From Heloderma charlesbogerti (Eukaryota; Chordata; Lepidosauria; Squamata; Helodermatidae), in assembly GCA_026122225.1 (NCBI GenBank), contig JANEZZ010000468.1, positions 2,195,001-2,259,000 of the forward strand: a stretch of DNA of 64,000 bases, read 5' to 3'. The notes under the pieces are model-generated. The model had not been told where the DNA came from and searched no databases. It saw nothing but the letters and a program-made list of their open reading frames with translations. Below are positions 1-11,164 of the stretch, piece after piece; position 1 is the stretch's first letter; each line of letters begins with the position of its first letter. Both the position numbers and the translations under genes were made by a program.

Positions 1-440
1 CAGCATCCAAGAGAGGCAGCCTACTCAGTCAGTGAACGGAAGCAAAAAACAAATAGCATGTTTGTGGGCAGCGATTTGTTTTAGGCCAAGGTCTCCCACT
101 TCCTGCTGCTTTTCCGCATGTTCACTCTGTGCTTGCCTACAGAATTTTTTGCATGTCCCTTTATTTGAGAGATTCCAAGCCTCTCCCACACCTGCCTACT
201 CTGCCCTGCTGAACTTCATAACTGTTGTCAGTATAAGTCTGCCAAGGAAAGAAAATGAAACTCGAGCTTTGTTGTTCTCTTTGCAGATTGCTTCGTTAGT
301 TTAGTGCCTGAATTGTGTGTGTGTGTTGATCCACTTAGCTTTCTCTTGCATGTGTGTTTAGCTTCAGGGAGTGACAAAGCCAAGGAACTAAAAATGTAAA
401 TACTTCCCCAAATGCAGTTTTTACCACTTCCCTCTCCCAG
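1..440. other. NFASC: NFASC intron sequence upstream of the PAT exon
   Basis: No exon was recognised here. The last 30 bases form a pyrimidine-rich tract ending in CAG, the splice acceptor of the exon that begins at 441. Open frames of up to 90 codons in this stretch have no recognisable protein features. Confidence 0.7.
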
Positions 441-692
441 TTCTAATCTCTCCAACAACAATCGACCAAACTACAGTCGCCACAACTGTGGCCACCACCA
501 CAGAAGCTGCCACCACAGAAGCTACCACTACAGCCGCCGCCACAGAAGTTACCACCACCACAGAAGCTGCCACCACCACAGAAACTACCACCACCACAGA
601 AGCAACCACCACCACCACCACCACAGAAGCAACCACCACCACAGAAGCAACCACCACCACCACCACCACCACAATTGTTGCTAGTACAATAG
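441..692 (+). CDS. NFASC: NFASC exon: threonine-rich mucin-like (PAT) segment
   Basis: This internal exon encodes the extracellular mucin-like segment of neurofascin, which in the NF186 isoform separates the FN3 domains and carries dense O-glycosylation. The acceptor is a pyrimidine tract ending in ctcccag and the donor is ATAG|gtatca. The 252 nt hold two bases completing a split codon, 83 full codons and one trailing base, so the exon is phase 1-1 and can be skipped without breaking the frame. The translation starts LISPTTIDQTTVATT and continues as Thr/Ala/Glu repeats of EATTT and EAATTT type. More than half the residues are threonine. The 3' half is almost pure ACC/ACA codon repeat. The next exon completes the split codon to Ala and continues into an FN3 domain, which supports the neurofascin assignment. 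The exact repeat count probably varies between alleles (inference). Confidence 0.88.
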
Positions 693-1090
693 GTATCATA
701 ACAGAGAATTCTGCTATTGTGTTTTCCTCTTTTCTTTATGTTAGCTGTCTAAACCATACCTGGATCTTTTCAAATACTTTAAGCCTGTAATTAAGGTTTA
801 ACATCAAGGCTTGGATCCTTTTTAAATCACCCAACATGGAGATTTCCTCCGTACTATGGAGCAATTGCTTAGCAGCAAATGAAAAGGAATCCTTGCTTTT
901 GGAGGCTCCCTATGTAGCTATGATCAAGGTACTTTAGAATTAATCTTCAGAGAGACAGATGTGCCTTAAAACACTGCCAGCCTGAACAGTCTTGAACTTA
1001 ATTCTGTAAGACCTCGTGTCTCTGGCCCAACCAGAGACTGCAACAGAGTATTTGGCTTGAGTACTCCCTAAATCCCCTTGTCAAAATTGC

Positions 1091-1118
1091 CACACACACA
1101 CACACACACACACACACA
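1091..1118. repeat. (CA)n microsatellite
   Basis: About fourteen CA units in uninterrupted tandem, in an NFASC intron. It is likely length-polymorphic. Confidence 0.95.
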
Positions 1119-2181
1119 TAACCCAATGCCAGCCACTGAACACTGGGCACCACAAATGATATTTTATTCATCTTAACACTCCTGCATAGTTATTATGGGG
1201 TGAATACCAAAATGCCATTTGCTTTGCTTATTTATGTGCATGCATGACCAAGGATCATGTTCAACTTCAGCCCCCAAATTATTTATCTCTCTCCAAGGCA
1301 CACTGAACATCGTTGATAATTTAATTTAGCCCCTTCAGTCAAGATCCAGAGAACCCCTTTCGGCACGCACAAAGCTTTACTGTTGTTTAGCGGGGATTCT
1401 TGCTGTGCCAAAAAGCATATTCTTCCTGTCTCAGATTTCAGAGGTGACATATTGGGAGATACGGAGGTCTGCTATTAAGAGGCATTGACTCAGAAGACTT
1501 GCAGCATGCCTGATGCAGTTGTTCCAATCCCAGCCTTAGTCCATAGTAATGTAAAGTACAGGAAAACATACCAATAGAACCATAACAAATTGTGATACAC
1601 AGAGAAAACCAATCTTTAGCCAAAACCAGCTGTAATGCCAGTTTAAAATGTGGCATCCTTAACTGGGAAAAGGAATAGGAGCTGTTTGATTCTGTTCTGA
1701 AGAGAGAGGGAGAAATTGCCATTCCTTTGTAGAGGCTAGATACATGGCAAATAGACTGTAACAAGACATCCAGTATTCAGTGGGCTAAATGGGCTCTGAT
1801 CCACATACCGTGGCACAAAAACACTTAAATGTAGTAAAAAGTGGTGATCTGATTAACTCAGTTACACATCATCATGGGGCATGGCAAGTACCATATGCCC
1901 TTTGGAGTAACTCCCACCCAGCCACCCACCGACAGGCTGATAGATATAGATATATATTTGTTAACAAGCAACAGCTGAGGCTTTTAAATAATAAATAGCA
2001 GTGACATCCTTAAGATCTCCAGTTACATAACCTGGAGTGATCGCTGCCTAATAGGCTATGCTGCCCAGCACTAGACTGATGATCCAGCTGCTACTGAAAC
2101 AGCATGGGATCTAAAAAAAAAGCTTAGTTGAAAATGTCTGCAGCAACTTGGAGGTTGGCCAGGTCAAATTCCTGCTGCATG

Positions 2182-2193
2182 CAATAATAGTAA

Positions 2194-2225
<32 letters not shown>

Positions 2226-2229
2226 ATAC
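2182..2229. repeat. AGT/GGT trinucleotide repeat
   Basis: An imperfect run of taatag, tagtgg and tagtag units in the NFASC intron. Read on the minus strand it gives a spurious polythreonine frame that has nothing to do with the PAT exon. Confidence 0.85.
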
Positions 2230-3152
2230 TATTTGTATAGCACTGTAGAGTGTAGCAGTGTAAGGCATAAGACCACCATATAGTACGTTCATGATAGAAG
2301 CAAGATTTTAACCATGGATTTCCTGGCTCACAGCTCACGTCTCTTAGCAGCTGTGTCACACAAAATCCTATAGAAGAAGAAGGCGCAGTTAGTGCTGTTG
2401 CCACCCAAAATATTGTAAGAGCAGGGCAGTTCTTTTCAGGGCAGTTCTTCTTCTTGCATGGACAGATTTTGCCAGATTTTGTTTGTTTGTACAAACATTC
2501 ACTTTAGATGGGGGGAAATTATTTCCCTTTAAAGCAAAGAACACTTGATTTCACTGTACAGGGAATGCAACACGTGTCAAAATTCTTGATACGGACAATC
2601 AACAACGTCCACATCTTCTGCATGGAAATACCTGGGAACTGAAACAGGAATACATCAAGAAAACATTTTCCGACTACAGTGTCTTATTTTATTTACAACA
2701 CATATAAAAATGTGACCATCTCATTGTTTTAATAACTTTACACTCATGGAGAGGAGTTAAAGCAAACCCCAGTAGTTCTGATTAAGCTCCGCTTCTAAAG
2801 TCTTGCATGCATGGAACCCCATTGGAGTCCATGGGAATGCTCATGTGTATTTTAAACATAGGCATATGAACCTGATGCCTGGCTTTCAATTTATCTATTG
2901 ACATAAGGATCTCTCAGCTGCTACTCAAAATTAAATGTTGCATGAGTGAGCATGCAGTGGTAATTGATGGATCGAGATCAAATTATAGGCATTTTAAAAT
3001 GAAACTGGTATTGCTGGAAACAGAAATAGTTTCTTTTAAAGAGGGAAATGTCATCTTCTTAAGTCACTTTATATAGTGGCTGTGTTTACTGTGCTCTCAT
3101 TACAAAGAGATTAAGAGTTATTACTCTTAATTATTTCTGTATGATTATAACT

Positions 3153-3237
3153 AACAAGCATGATCCTATGCATGTCTACTCAAGAAGTAAGTCCCACTGA
3201 GTTCAATGGGACTTATTCCCAGGTAAGTATGTATAGA
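3153..3237. mobile_element. Short palindromic MITE, 'tactcagaagtaagtccc' family
   Basis: The left arm atcctatgcatg...aagtaagtcccactgag is followed by its approximate inverse, gttcaatgggactt...aggtaagtatg. The same palindrome recurs near 10931, 21474, 44250, 56273 and 58657, so it is a dispersed family. Boundaries are approximate. Confidence 0.7.
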
Positions 3238-3425
3238 GTAAACTGATACTGCTAAAAGATAATTTGTACTGATTCTGCTACCCAATGTGCAGAATATTGA
3301 CAAGAACGTTTCTTTTCCCAGTCTGTTTGATATTAAAACAGCAAGCCAGGTGTACAACAATGGGCACTAAATTTCACCTTGGTTTGGTGCAGTGTTAATC
3401 AGAATATCTCTTATGTTTAATAAAC

Positions 3426-3442
3426 CTCTCTCTCTCTCTCTC
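3426..3442. repeat. (TC)n microsatellite
   Basis: A short uninterrupted CT dinucleotide run in an intron. Confidence 0.9.
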
Positions 3443-4859
3443 CTGGACTAGCAAGAACTGATGTGGTCAAAGCATTAAGGTCTTGGCCATCAGCAATCCA
3501 TTTATTTGAAAAGAATTAAGTGTGCAGACTATAGGTTAGCTTTCATTAAAAGTTGGTACTTTAGTGTTAAGAGTCTCGTTTAGGTTACCAAATGCAAACA
3601 CTGGATTTATGCATCTAAATATCCATAAGCAGGTTTCATGACCTGTTGTGATGAGTGTTGCTAGGTTGCTTGAAACTCTTCCCAAGTAGTTCAGGCTTGG
3701 CCAGAACAACAGCTTCTCTCTCCGTTGGGCTCTGCAGTGCTCAAACAGAATGCAGAAAATCTCCCAACGAAATTTTCTTGTCTTGACCCCAGAAACACAC
3801 TCAACTTGGGAACTTGATGACACAGCCCACATCTGTGTAGACCAGCAGACCTAGCACCCTGCATATCTAGACTCTGGGGGAATTGGAAACACAGCATTAG
3901 CTCATCTGATTGCCCCAAGTTCAGATCATCTGAATGTGCACAATATTTGCTCTTGTTCTGTCCCCCAGAGACCAGCAAATCAAAGGAAAGGTATGGTGTA
4001 GAGGCATGTGGAACTACAGAGAAGGGGATTTAAGAAAGCAAACACTCTGTAAAAATTAGAGGGATCCCTGTGATCTCATGGACTGGCAATCAGCATAAGG
4101 GCAAGGAAACGTAACTTTCTGCATTGCTGTGTAAGGAATAAGGAGCTGATTTGTCCTATACAGTTCAAGGTACACATAGAGCAAGGCTTTTTCTCCCATT
4201 ATCAACTGTTCATGCTGCTTTAAGGAAGCAAATGCTGAGAACCATAGGTCTCTAGATGTGAGACTTGCCTTTCTCTTAACACAAGAAGTGAAGGATACAG
4301 AATGCGCTCCAAATGATTCAGGAATGGTAGCTCCACTAATTTTTAACAAGGGTTGTGCTCTTAAGCCTCTTTGTAATCATACACACAATACACCTCGGGC
4401 ACTTAACCTGCATATGAGTGTGGTTGGCTGAAAAATATCAGTCCCTTGGCCATTTGGAAATGGCTCACACTACAGAACGGTGAGAGGTAGGGCTGAGGAG
4501 ACCTTTTAAACTTGCATTTATGTAAGCGTATGGGATTTTTTAAACCTGATCAGTTAATGGAAAGATTTATATATTACCTTGATATTTCAAAGGACACTTT
4601 CCAGTAGATCAAATTGTTGCTCTCAGTACTAAAGTGACATACAGTTTGAAGTGGCAGCTCAAGCCTTTCTGTGTGCATTATCTATGTGAAATTAATATTG
4701 TTAGAACATCCAGAATCTGTTGTACGCTATACTTGCAGTTTCTTGGTCTACATTTGAGTATCCCCCCCCCCAAGGAAAGTAATTCATAAATGTGACAGTG
4801 GAATGCATCATTTTGTACATTATCCAGTTTACTAACCTGTGTTCTAACCTGTTCACCAG

Positions 4860-4979
4860 CTGGTGTTGGAAAACAGCCCATCTGGGACGTAAAAGCTTCA
4901 CCTAACAGTAACTCTGCAAACATCACCTGGAATCACACGTTTGATCCTGAAACTGAGTTTGTGGTTGAGTATATAAACA
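4860..4979 (+). CDS. NFASC: NFASC exon: N-terminal half of the fifth FN3 domain
   Basis: This 120-nt exon encodes the first half of the membrane-proximal fibronectin type III domain that is present in NF186-type neurofascin. The acceptor is ttcaccag and the donor is AAACA|gtaaac. With the preceding G the frame reads [14 protein letters not shown], then [15 protein letters not shown] and VVEYIN. The FN3 landmarks are the first-strand tryptophan (IWDV), the second tryptophan (ITW) and the VVEY strand. Two N-glycosylation sequons are visible, NIT and NHT. The exon ends one base into the Ser codon completed by the next exon. An in-frame read-through past the donor is also open for about 20 codons, but homology to neurofascin resumes exactly at the downstream exon, so the donor at 4980 is well supported. 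Confidence 0.9.
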
Positions 4980-6831
4980 GTAAACATTGGGAGCACGAGA
5001 ATGCTGCAGGATCCTTAATGCCACCAGAGATCCTGTCATCTCTCAGAGGTTTAATGGACCTTTCATGCAATGTTAATTATGCTGTAACTAAACCTGCTGC
5101 TTAATTTGTGCATGAAGTGTTGCTTGGGGGTATGGGAAAGGCATGGTGTTTAATTTGTCTTTCAGGTTACATTGGGACTGTATTTTATGTTGCTGCCTTC
5201 TAAATGCAGTTATCACCCTCTCCCTTCAACAGGGGTTTCAGACCAATGCGCCCTAAAGGATCTGCTTTTTAAAGAGGCTGTGATGGCTGCAGAGTTCTGC
5301 AGAATAAAATAGCTATAGCAATGGACCCAGAAGTCTAGAACCCAGCTGCAACAGAAGGGTTTGGGGGATAAACAATAATGATTGCATTTTTAGAATGGTG
5401 TCCCCAGTTGTATAGAAAAAATCTTACTGATATGTTTCAGTAAGCAGTGACCAAAGTCAGCAAACATAAATGTTGTTTTCAAGTCATTAATGCTCCACCC
5501 TATTTTCTGCTGGTTTGTTGGTCTTAAATCTAGCAAACCATGCACAGTATTAAAGTAATTATATGCTGGTTAAAGTGTTAAACATCCAATTCCATCTGAC
5601 TTTTTAGCCTTCTGGATGGGTTACGTATCTGCCCTATGGTTTTAGTTTACTGGGCCAAGCCCTATTTATTAATCTTAGTGTTGGTTCCAGAAAAGCATGT
5701 GTTCTACCTGTATATTTTAAACAAATAAATAATCAGCTAGTAAGCCCCCTGAGAATTGCCCCTGCTAGGGTCTTTGAATATAAAGCATTTGGTGTAATGC
5801 CTGCTGCTCCTGAGAACTGTCATGCCAGTGCCTTGGCTATACTTTGGAGGACCCCTGTGCAGCTCACTCAGCTGGCCACTGTAGTGTCACAAGGAGAAGG
5901 TCTCTTCCTTTCTCTGGGATGCTTCCCATGCTTCTACAATGATAAATTAGGTCTGTGAAAGCCTACAATTTCATAGGCCTTGCTACACCAGGGTTTGCAA
6001 ACAAAAGTTGGTTTTATTTGCTTTACATGTGAACGTTTCTAACAGTGTGCATTTAATATAATTTAATATTGTGATTCATTTGCATATTCTCAGTTAGAAT
6101 TTAGAAGTGACTTTCCCTCTCACCCTTTGCAAACTGAATTGAGATTAGTTCAGAAAAGGTTCTTCTGATTCTGAATAAGTATAATGCCTGAGGAAGGATT
6201 GTTGCTACTGATTCAGCACATCTGGCACTTGCAAGCTGCCTAAGGACCATGCCAGTCTCTTCCTGTCCAAAGTAGAGGTTTCCCAGAGATGGTTGTGCAA
6301 AAGTCCCGTATTTCTTTTCTGGTTAGTTTTTGTGCACTCCTCTTTTGTGTGAAATGACTGACCCAGTAGTTTGCGAATTTTCCAGCTGGCTGCAGCCTAA
6401 GGAGAATGAATCAGGTGCTCAATTAGGTTAGTTAAATGATGTCTAGAAAATTCATTCCCCTGAAAACTAGTGAAGTGAGCAGGTTTGCAAAGCTTTTGTA
6501 AACCAACCCTTGAATTGATGGTCCCTGAAATTCTAGACATTCCCCTTGCTGATATATGCCTCTATTCCAGGGGTTGGCAACCTGGTAACTTCCAGATGTT
6601 TGGACTACAACTCCCATAAACCCAGCCAGCACAGCCAATTGGGCATTGATTGTGGGAGTTGTAGTCCAAAACATCTGGAGGGTACCAGGTTGCCTATCCC
6701 TACTCTGGTGTTGTCATCAGCAGGGACAGGTGTCAGCTCAGTAGCCAAACTTCATGTTAGTGGCTTTTCCTACACAGTAATCTCTGCTTTTTCCTGCCAG
6801 CTGCCTTTGATGTGAGGTTTCTGTTTCTCAG
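4980..6831. other. NFASC: NFASC intron splitting the fifth FN3 domain
   Basis: This 1.85-kb intron starts with gtaaac and ends in tgtttctcag. A palindromic hAT-like MITE lies at 6568-6702, only about 130 bp upstream of the acceptor. Nothing else coding was seen. Confidence 0.75.
6568..6702. mobile_element. Palindromic hAT-like MITE ('actacaactccca' family)
   Basis: The termini CAGGGGTTGGCAACCTGG and the complement of CCAGGTTGCCTATCCCTA form inverted repeats, with long arms around ggactacaactcccat and gggagttgtagtcc. The flanks CTCTATTC and CTCTGGTG could be a decayed 8-bp target duplication. This is the most numerous small repeat in the window. Confidence 0.8.
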
Positions 6832-6972
6832 GTAACAAAACAGTGAAAGCTTTCCTTGGTAAAGCCTTTGTGGAGCTGGTTGACCTGATTCCTGGGGAAA
6901 AGTACCTAGTGCGGGTTTATCTCAAAGGGAATGATACTATCAGCTCGAACGTAACCTTTCAGACAAGTCCAG
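6832..6972 (+). CDS. NFASC: NFASC exon: C-terminal half of the fifth FN3 domain
   Basis: This 141-nt exon completes the membrane-proximal FN3 domain. The acceptor is tgtttctcag and the donor is AGTCCAG|gtgagatg. Two bases finish a Ser codon, then the frame reads NKTVKAFLGKAFVELVDL, IPGEKYLVRVYLKGND and TISSNVTFQTSP. The L.DL.PG..Y.VRVY block is the signature of the FN3 E-F loop and F strand and is shared with neurofascins of other vertebrates. NKT, NDT and NVT are further N-glycosylation sequons. The exon starts directly at a GT, giving the sequence cag|gtaac, so position 6832 looks like a donor site, but only an exon start here preserves the frame and the homology. It ends one base into the codon that the transmembrane exon completes to Ala. 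Confidence 0.92.
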
Positions 6973-7307
6973 GTGAGATGGGGCTCAGCTCCACTGTGTA
7001 ATACATTTTGGAGGCACATTCCATTCCGAGCTTGGCTGCTTTTTCATGCTGCTTCTTCAGATAGAGGAATTAAGGCATGCATGGAGAAAACTTCATCCAC
7101 TCCTTCGCTGACATTGTCCACTCTGCCCTTATTATACAGCTACCAAAATGAAATATATCACTTTTAATGAGGATGTTTAGACTATACTCTGCTTGCCAAA
7201 TAAAAAATAGAAAATCTCAGCGTAGCTTTTTTTAGAAACATGCTTGCTTTTGGAACAAGAAACCTTATAACAAGGGCAGAGATCCGTGGCTTTTTTCTCT
7301 AGACCAA

Positions 7308-7339
7308 AATAAATAAATAAATAAACAAACAAACAAACA
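7308..7339. repeat. (AAAT)n(AAAC)n microsatellite
   Basis: Tandem AAAT units pass into AAAC units. It may be the remnant tail of a retrotransposed element. Confidence 0.85.
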
Positions 7340-7912
7340 CTGTGGTTAAGGACTACGCTATCTATTGCTATCTGTGCATTTGTGTTTCCCTTTGTATGTG
7401 CCTTGCACTGCTCATTATCATGTTGCCAGCTGTTGCATGAGCACATGCAATTATGTGATGGGTGTTTTTTCTGGCTATTCATGGAAAAATATTGTGCAAG
7501 TTAATATCGACTGGTGGATTTCTCTGCAGTGGTGGATTTCTCTGTTGCATGTTCATACTAACAAATGAAGTCATAAATACATGAAGTCATAAATAGCAAA
7601 CTAACAAATGAAGTCATAAATAGTAAACTGAGAATTGTTCCAATTTGCTTTTGCAGAATGTTGTCTTATATCCTCTTTGTCCCAACATTCCTTGTAGAGG
7701 TTGCTTCTACACAAGCCCTTTTTTCTGAAATGGCTACCATTTCTTCCTTCATTTTCATGGAGAATACAGGTTATGATTTTGTCAGATCATTGCATTCTGG
7801 TAGGTTTTGTGCTGTTTTATCATATTTGTTCAGACCTCGTTTCAGATGGCGGCAGCTTCTTTCTTCCTACTCCTCTCCTGGCAATAAAAGCACATTTGCA
7901 GTGCCAGCCAAC

Positions 7913-8163
7913 ATTTATTTTATTTATTTATTGCATTTATACCCCGCCTTTTTTCCTCTTGCAAGGAACCCAAGGCGGCTTACATTATCCTCCTCCTCTC
8001 CATTTCATCCTCACAACAACAACCCTGTGAGGTAGGTTGGGCTGAGAGTCTGTGACTGGCCCAAAGTCACCCAGTGAGCTTCCATGGCCGAGTGGGGACT
8101 AGAACCCGGATCTCCCAGCTCCTAGTCCAGCACTCTTGCCACTACACCACACTGGCTCTCACA
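7913..8163 (-). mobile_element. tRNA-derived SINE with L2-like 3' part
   Basis: Read on the minus strand, a tRNA-like head (box B similar to GGTTCTAGTCC) is followed by a body with tgactttgggccagtcac, cctcacagggttgttgtg and a tail ccgccttgggttcc...ggcggggtataaatg, ending in TAAATAAATA repeats. The same family occurs on the plus strand at 50106 and as a fragment at 54040. The Pol III boxes make the tRNA origin clear. The family name is not assigned. Confidence 0.82.
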
Positions 8164-9982
8164 TGTCCAATATATACGGACACAGTGCTTATTGCAGCTT
8201 TTCAGAGCTACTTCACCTTTACTCAGAGCTTCCTGTTCGCTATTTCACTAGACAAAAGAAAAGGAGGAAACTAGTCATTATAGTGCCACCTTGGGAACAT
8301 TAGCTGACGGATTGGCAATTCACTAATCTTCCAGCTGCGTTGAATATGAAGCAATAAAATGGCAAGTGAGGGTGCTACTAGTCCAAAGAGACTGTGCAAA
8401 AACCAACTAATGGTTTTTCTGTGAAATCAAAAGAGATGGAAGAAGTGGTGGGAAAACATAGGAAGATTACAAACTGAAGAAGATGCCATCTGAATCCCCT
8501 GTAAAATTATGTGAATGAGGCTTGTGACTGCACAATAAAAGAAAGCGCACCAAGAAGCTTTTACTTAACATTGGCAAGGGGCTTTGCTGAATGAGGCTTA
8601 CTTGTGAGTAAACATTAAGTGCAGCATGGAACCTCCATTTTATTTCCATTTCCAGCTAATTGTGGAAACAGAGTGCCTCAGTAGTGCTCTAGTAGGAAAG
8701 CAATCAGACTTTAGTTTATGCATTCATATTTCTGAGCTTCTACTTCCAGATTTTTGGGAGTATTCAGACAACCAACACAAAAGATAGTTAACTGAACATC
8801 ACCAAAGCCGCCTTTTTGTAGGATGTGTTATCCATAATAATAGCTCCTTTTGTAGAAACATGTCATCAGAGAAAGGTGCAATTTCCATGTGAGAAATGTC
8901 TGGTATACATTCTGAATAGTGTCCCAGTAGAGAGAATGGGATGATCATTCCGAACAAAGTTGTAAGCAAATTGTCCATCTAATTCAAGCAGGTTTTAAAA
9001 ATATCAAGTAACAAAGTTTATGGGATATAGATAAATAGTTGGAGAAAAAATATCTTTCTAGTCTGAAATGTGTGAACACAAATGAAAAATGCAAAGCTAA
9101 GAAAAATATACAGGCCTTGCCCAATTATTTACATTTTGATTTAAATACATGACGTTGAAAATAAAACAAAAACTAAACACTAGAGGAGAAGGCCAAAAGA
9201 ACTGGACATGGGCTAGCTGAAATCAATGGGTCTTAAGGCATTAAAAAAGGGAAGAGAATTAATAAAATAAATATCAGCTGACAAACAAAAAACAGTGACA
9301 TCAAATAGAGGAAGACAGAAGGAGGTTGAAAAGCCATGAAGAACCGGAAGAACACCAAGTTCAAGGTGGAGAACACAAAAAAATAGGAGATGAAAGATAA
9401 GTAGGAACTTGAGAATGAATCCATTTGAAGGTAAGTAACCAGTTGAATCTGGAAAGGGAAAGGTAGCCAGTGAAGAAAAATCAAAAGCAGAGAAACAGGA
9501 TCATACTTACATGTGGAAACAAATATGGTGGGCAGCAGAATGCAAAACAGAAGCAAGAGTGCTGAGGTAGGAATAAAGAAGACCAATTAAAAGAGCACTG
9601 TAGTAATTGAACTGTGACAAAGTGAGAGAACAAGCCACGTATGGGCAGAATCAACAGAAAGAAAATAATGAATTGTAACCATTTGACAACAGAAAATGAC
9701 AGGACTTAAGTTAATGGTGGCATTTGAAACTGAAAAACAAGGAAGTTTTTAAAAACCAAGAACTACTCACTTTCTGCAGGAGAAAGAGAAGAGGTATCTC
9801 AGAAACAGGAGATGAATCCAGAGCAAAAATTAAAAAAAAAAATAATGAGATCAAAAATATCTGGCAGTCTTTTGTTAAGAGAGAAAAATCTGAAACCTGC
9901 TTATATTTCTGAGTGTATCAAAGGATTGAATTCAACACAGTTGTGCAGCTAGAAGTACACATATGCTCATAACTTATGTGAT

Positions 9983-10115
9983 GTAAGAAGATACCTGCTG
10001 GATCAGACCAGCAGTCCATCTATGCCACCCTGTTTCCTACAGTGGCCAACCAGATGCCTCTGGGAAGCCCACAAGCAGGAAATGGAGGCAATGGCCCTCT
10101 GCAATTGCTGCTCCA
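9983..10115 (-). mobile_element. CR1 LINE 3' fragment
   Basis: The strand-inverted CR1 3' motif gctggatcagaccagc...ccatctatgcca...cagtggccaaccagatgcc resembles the better-preserved CR1 ends at 34795 and 47363. It is diverged and truncated. Confidence 0.65.
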
Positions 10116-10439
10116 CAACAGCTGGTGTTTTTCAGGTGTGCCACCGCTGAACCCGGAAACTGCATACAGCCATCATCACGAACAGCAGGCCCATGAAAAA
10201 TTTTGCCACACTGTGTTTTACGTGAAGTTGGGGCAACTAATATCTACAGGTACTTGGAAATCATTGCTCAGTGAACTTTTATTTTTGCTATACTTGGTGT
10301 ATTAGCCCCAGGAGCATAGCCAAGTCATTTGTAGTGTTAGAGGGGCCCAGAGACCCATAATGCTTGCTTAAGTTCATTATTGGTGCAATTCCCATGCTAG
10401 TAAGCCTCTGAGCATGTGCAGATGAGTCAAAAGGACGAT

Positions 10440-10790
10440 AACAGCCTTCTCAGAACATTCCTTGCTAATGAGGAAAATGTCTTATCACTGATGAGCCTGA
10501 GAAGCAGAGTTTGTTTACCTTAAAGCTGCAGGTGGCTATGCTTGAGAACCAAGTGCTGTTAGTTTATGCTGAGAATGAACACTAGGGGTGCTTGCTGCTG
10601 TTACACCACTTATTGGTAATCTGTATCGTATAAAACCCATTGTGCTCAATGGCTCAGGGTTCAGAGAAGCTGTCTGATCCAACCATTGGGTGCGCCTGCG
10701 TGCTATAAATACCCAATAAAGTACTCCTTGTAAGTAAACCTTTGAGGCTGATTTATCACTATCTTGGCGCATCTAACCTAAGAGTTCAAT
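10440..10790 (+). mobile_element. Possible solo LTR remnant
   Basis: The stretch has an LTR-like order of signals: gtataaaac and a second TATA-like gctataaat near 10702, a polyadenylation signal AATAAA at about 10714-10719, then a T-rich end. No internal retroviral or Gypsy coding sequence flanks it, and no second copy exists in the window. The call rests only on this signal order and could be wrong. Confidence 0.25.
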
Positions 10791-10930
10791 GCCTACGGCC
10801 AGGGTGACACACTTGGGTATCAGTTTGTCCATAGTTGGGTAGAATGTGGGGCCATATTCTCTTCGCGAATTCCAGACAAACTCTCCGCATTGGAGATGCA
10901 CTGGAAATGTAACTGTCAAATAGGTAATTA

Positions 10931-11036
10931 ACAGTGCAGTCCTGTGCATGTTTACTCAGAAGCAAGTCCCACTGTGCTCAGTGGGCCTTACTTCCAAGTA
11001 AGTGTGCATAGGATTGTAGCTGCATAGGATTGTAGT
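10931..11036. mobile_element. Short palindromic MITE, 'tactcagaagtaagtccc' family
   Basis: The arms are tcctgtgcatgtttactcag and its inverse cttccaagtaagtgtgcat. They surround cccactg/cagtggg. The last 15 bases (tgcataggattgtag) occur twice in tandem. It lies immediately before a second palindrome at 11041. Confidence 0.7.
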
Positions 11037-11040
11037 CTAG

Positions 11041-11164
11041 GGGCGCAATCCTATGCATGTTTAGACAGAAAAAAGTCCTTCAACTCCCAGCATTTCCCAG
11101 CCAGCATGGGAATACTAGGAGTTGTAGGACTTTTTTCTGTCTAAACATGCATAGGATTGTGCCT
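11041..11164. mobile_element. Palindromic MITE, 'gacagaaaaaagtcc' family
   Basis: Long terminal inverted repeats of about 37 bp start GGGCGCAATCCTATGCATG and end CATGCATAGGATTGTGCC. Inside, gacagaaaaaagtcc pairs with ggacttttttctgtc, and the centre is a second smaller palindrome (actcccag...ctaggagt). Copies are at 29226, 49380 and 59472. The transcript would fold into an almost perfect hairpin. Confidence 0.82.

Larger units (their letters stand above)
693..4859. other. NFASC: NFASC intron between PAT exon and fifth FN3 domain
   Basis: This 4.2-kb intron starts with gtatca and ends in ttcaccag. It contains a (CA)n microsatellite, a trinucleotide AGT/GGT repeat, a short (TC)n run, a palindromic repeat near 3155 and a C homopolymer near 4761. 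I saw no additional exon. Confidence 0.75.

Noticed and set aside
412..699. His/Asn-rich (plus) and poly-Val (minus) open frames over the PAT exon
   Set aside because: They are shadow frames of the ACC/ACA repeat. Splice sites, phase and homology select the threonine frame.
2111..2494. 127-codon minus-strand ORF with a threonine run
   Set aside because: The Thr run comes from a non-coding trinucleotide repeat, and there are no splice signals or homology matching neurofascin.
4980..5050. Read-through continuation of the FN3 exon past 4979
   Set aside because: The frame stays open for about 20 codons, but the peptide loses FN3 similarity, which resumes precisely at 6832 after a consensus donor and acceptor.
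7658..8035. 125-codon ORF in the large intron
   Set aside because: Its second half lies in a minus-strand SINE, and no domain or splice context is seen.
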